Assembly (NCBI GenBank): GCA_023230175.1
Contig: JALNXV010000236.1
Location: 1-5,891, forward strand
DNA: 5,891 nt
Reading direction: 5' to 3'
Origin: Candidatus Cloacimonadota bacterium
Lineage (GTDB): Bacteria > Cloacimonadota > Cloacimonadia > Cloacimonadales > WRIO01
Shown here: piece after piece, positions 5,891-5,891 of the stretch
How positions within the stretch are numbered: the stretch's first letter is position 1
Layout of the letters: every line of letters starts with the position of its first letter
Translations under genes and position numbers: made by a program
The notes under the pieces: generated by a model
The model's database searches: none
Told to the model about the DNA's origin: nothing
Seen by the model: the letters and a program-made list of their open reading frames with translations, nothing else

Positions 5891-5891
5891 T

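Overview
The window is strongly AT-rich DNA from a bacterium. It carries four complete genes on the + strand and the end of a fifth, unrecognised gene on the - strand at the right edge. The pairing of a flavodiiron protein with a non-heme ferritin suggests an anaerobe or microaerophile that must remove oxygen and store iron. The lipoprotein NlpC/P60 hydrolase fits an envelope with peptidoglycan, probably Gram-negative. Putative promoters resemble the Bacteroidota/FCB-type TTTG ... TAnnTTTG pattern, yet every gene has a good Shine-Dalgarno sequence, which is unusual for classical Bacteroidota. An FCB-group lineage such as Cloacimonadota is a plausible guess, but nothing here proves it.

Layout. 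Bases 1-343 hold no convincing gene. They contain a perfect 9-bp hairpin (23-43), a weaker fold (95-122), a tandem array of three REP-like palindromes with a 33-bp period (132-222) and a putative promoter. uvrB (344-2350) follows, and 16 bp later comes a lipoprotein murein endopeptidase of the SH3b-NlpC/P60 type (2367-3725), probably in the same transcript. A 127-bp gap with two operator-like palindromes precedes the flavodiiron protein gene (3853-5025). After 66 bp comes ferritin (translation start 5092, end 5580), closed by a strong intrinsic terminator (5598-5633). Beyond it lie one inverted copy of the REP-like element (5662-5686) and a convergent partial reading frame (5723-5890, - strand).

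Function. The first pair combines nucleotide excision repair with cell-wall turnover; the two have no obvious biochemical link. The second pair is a coherent oxygen and iron defence module: the flavodiiron protein reduces O2 (and/or NO) without releasing peroxide, while ferritin oxidises and sequesters Fe(II) that would otherwise drive Fenton chemistry. No clearly new multi-gene system is visible. The most notable non-coding signal is the REP-like repeat family found on both sides of the four-gene block.
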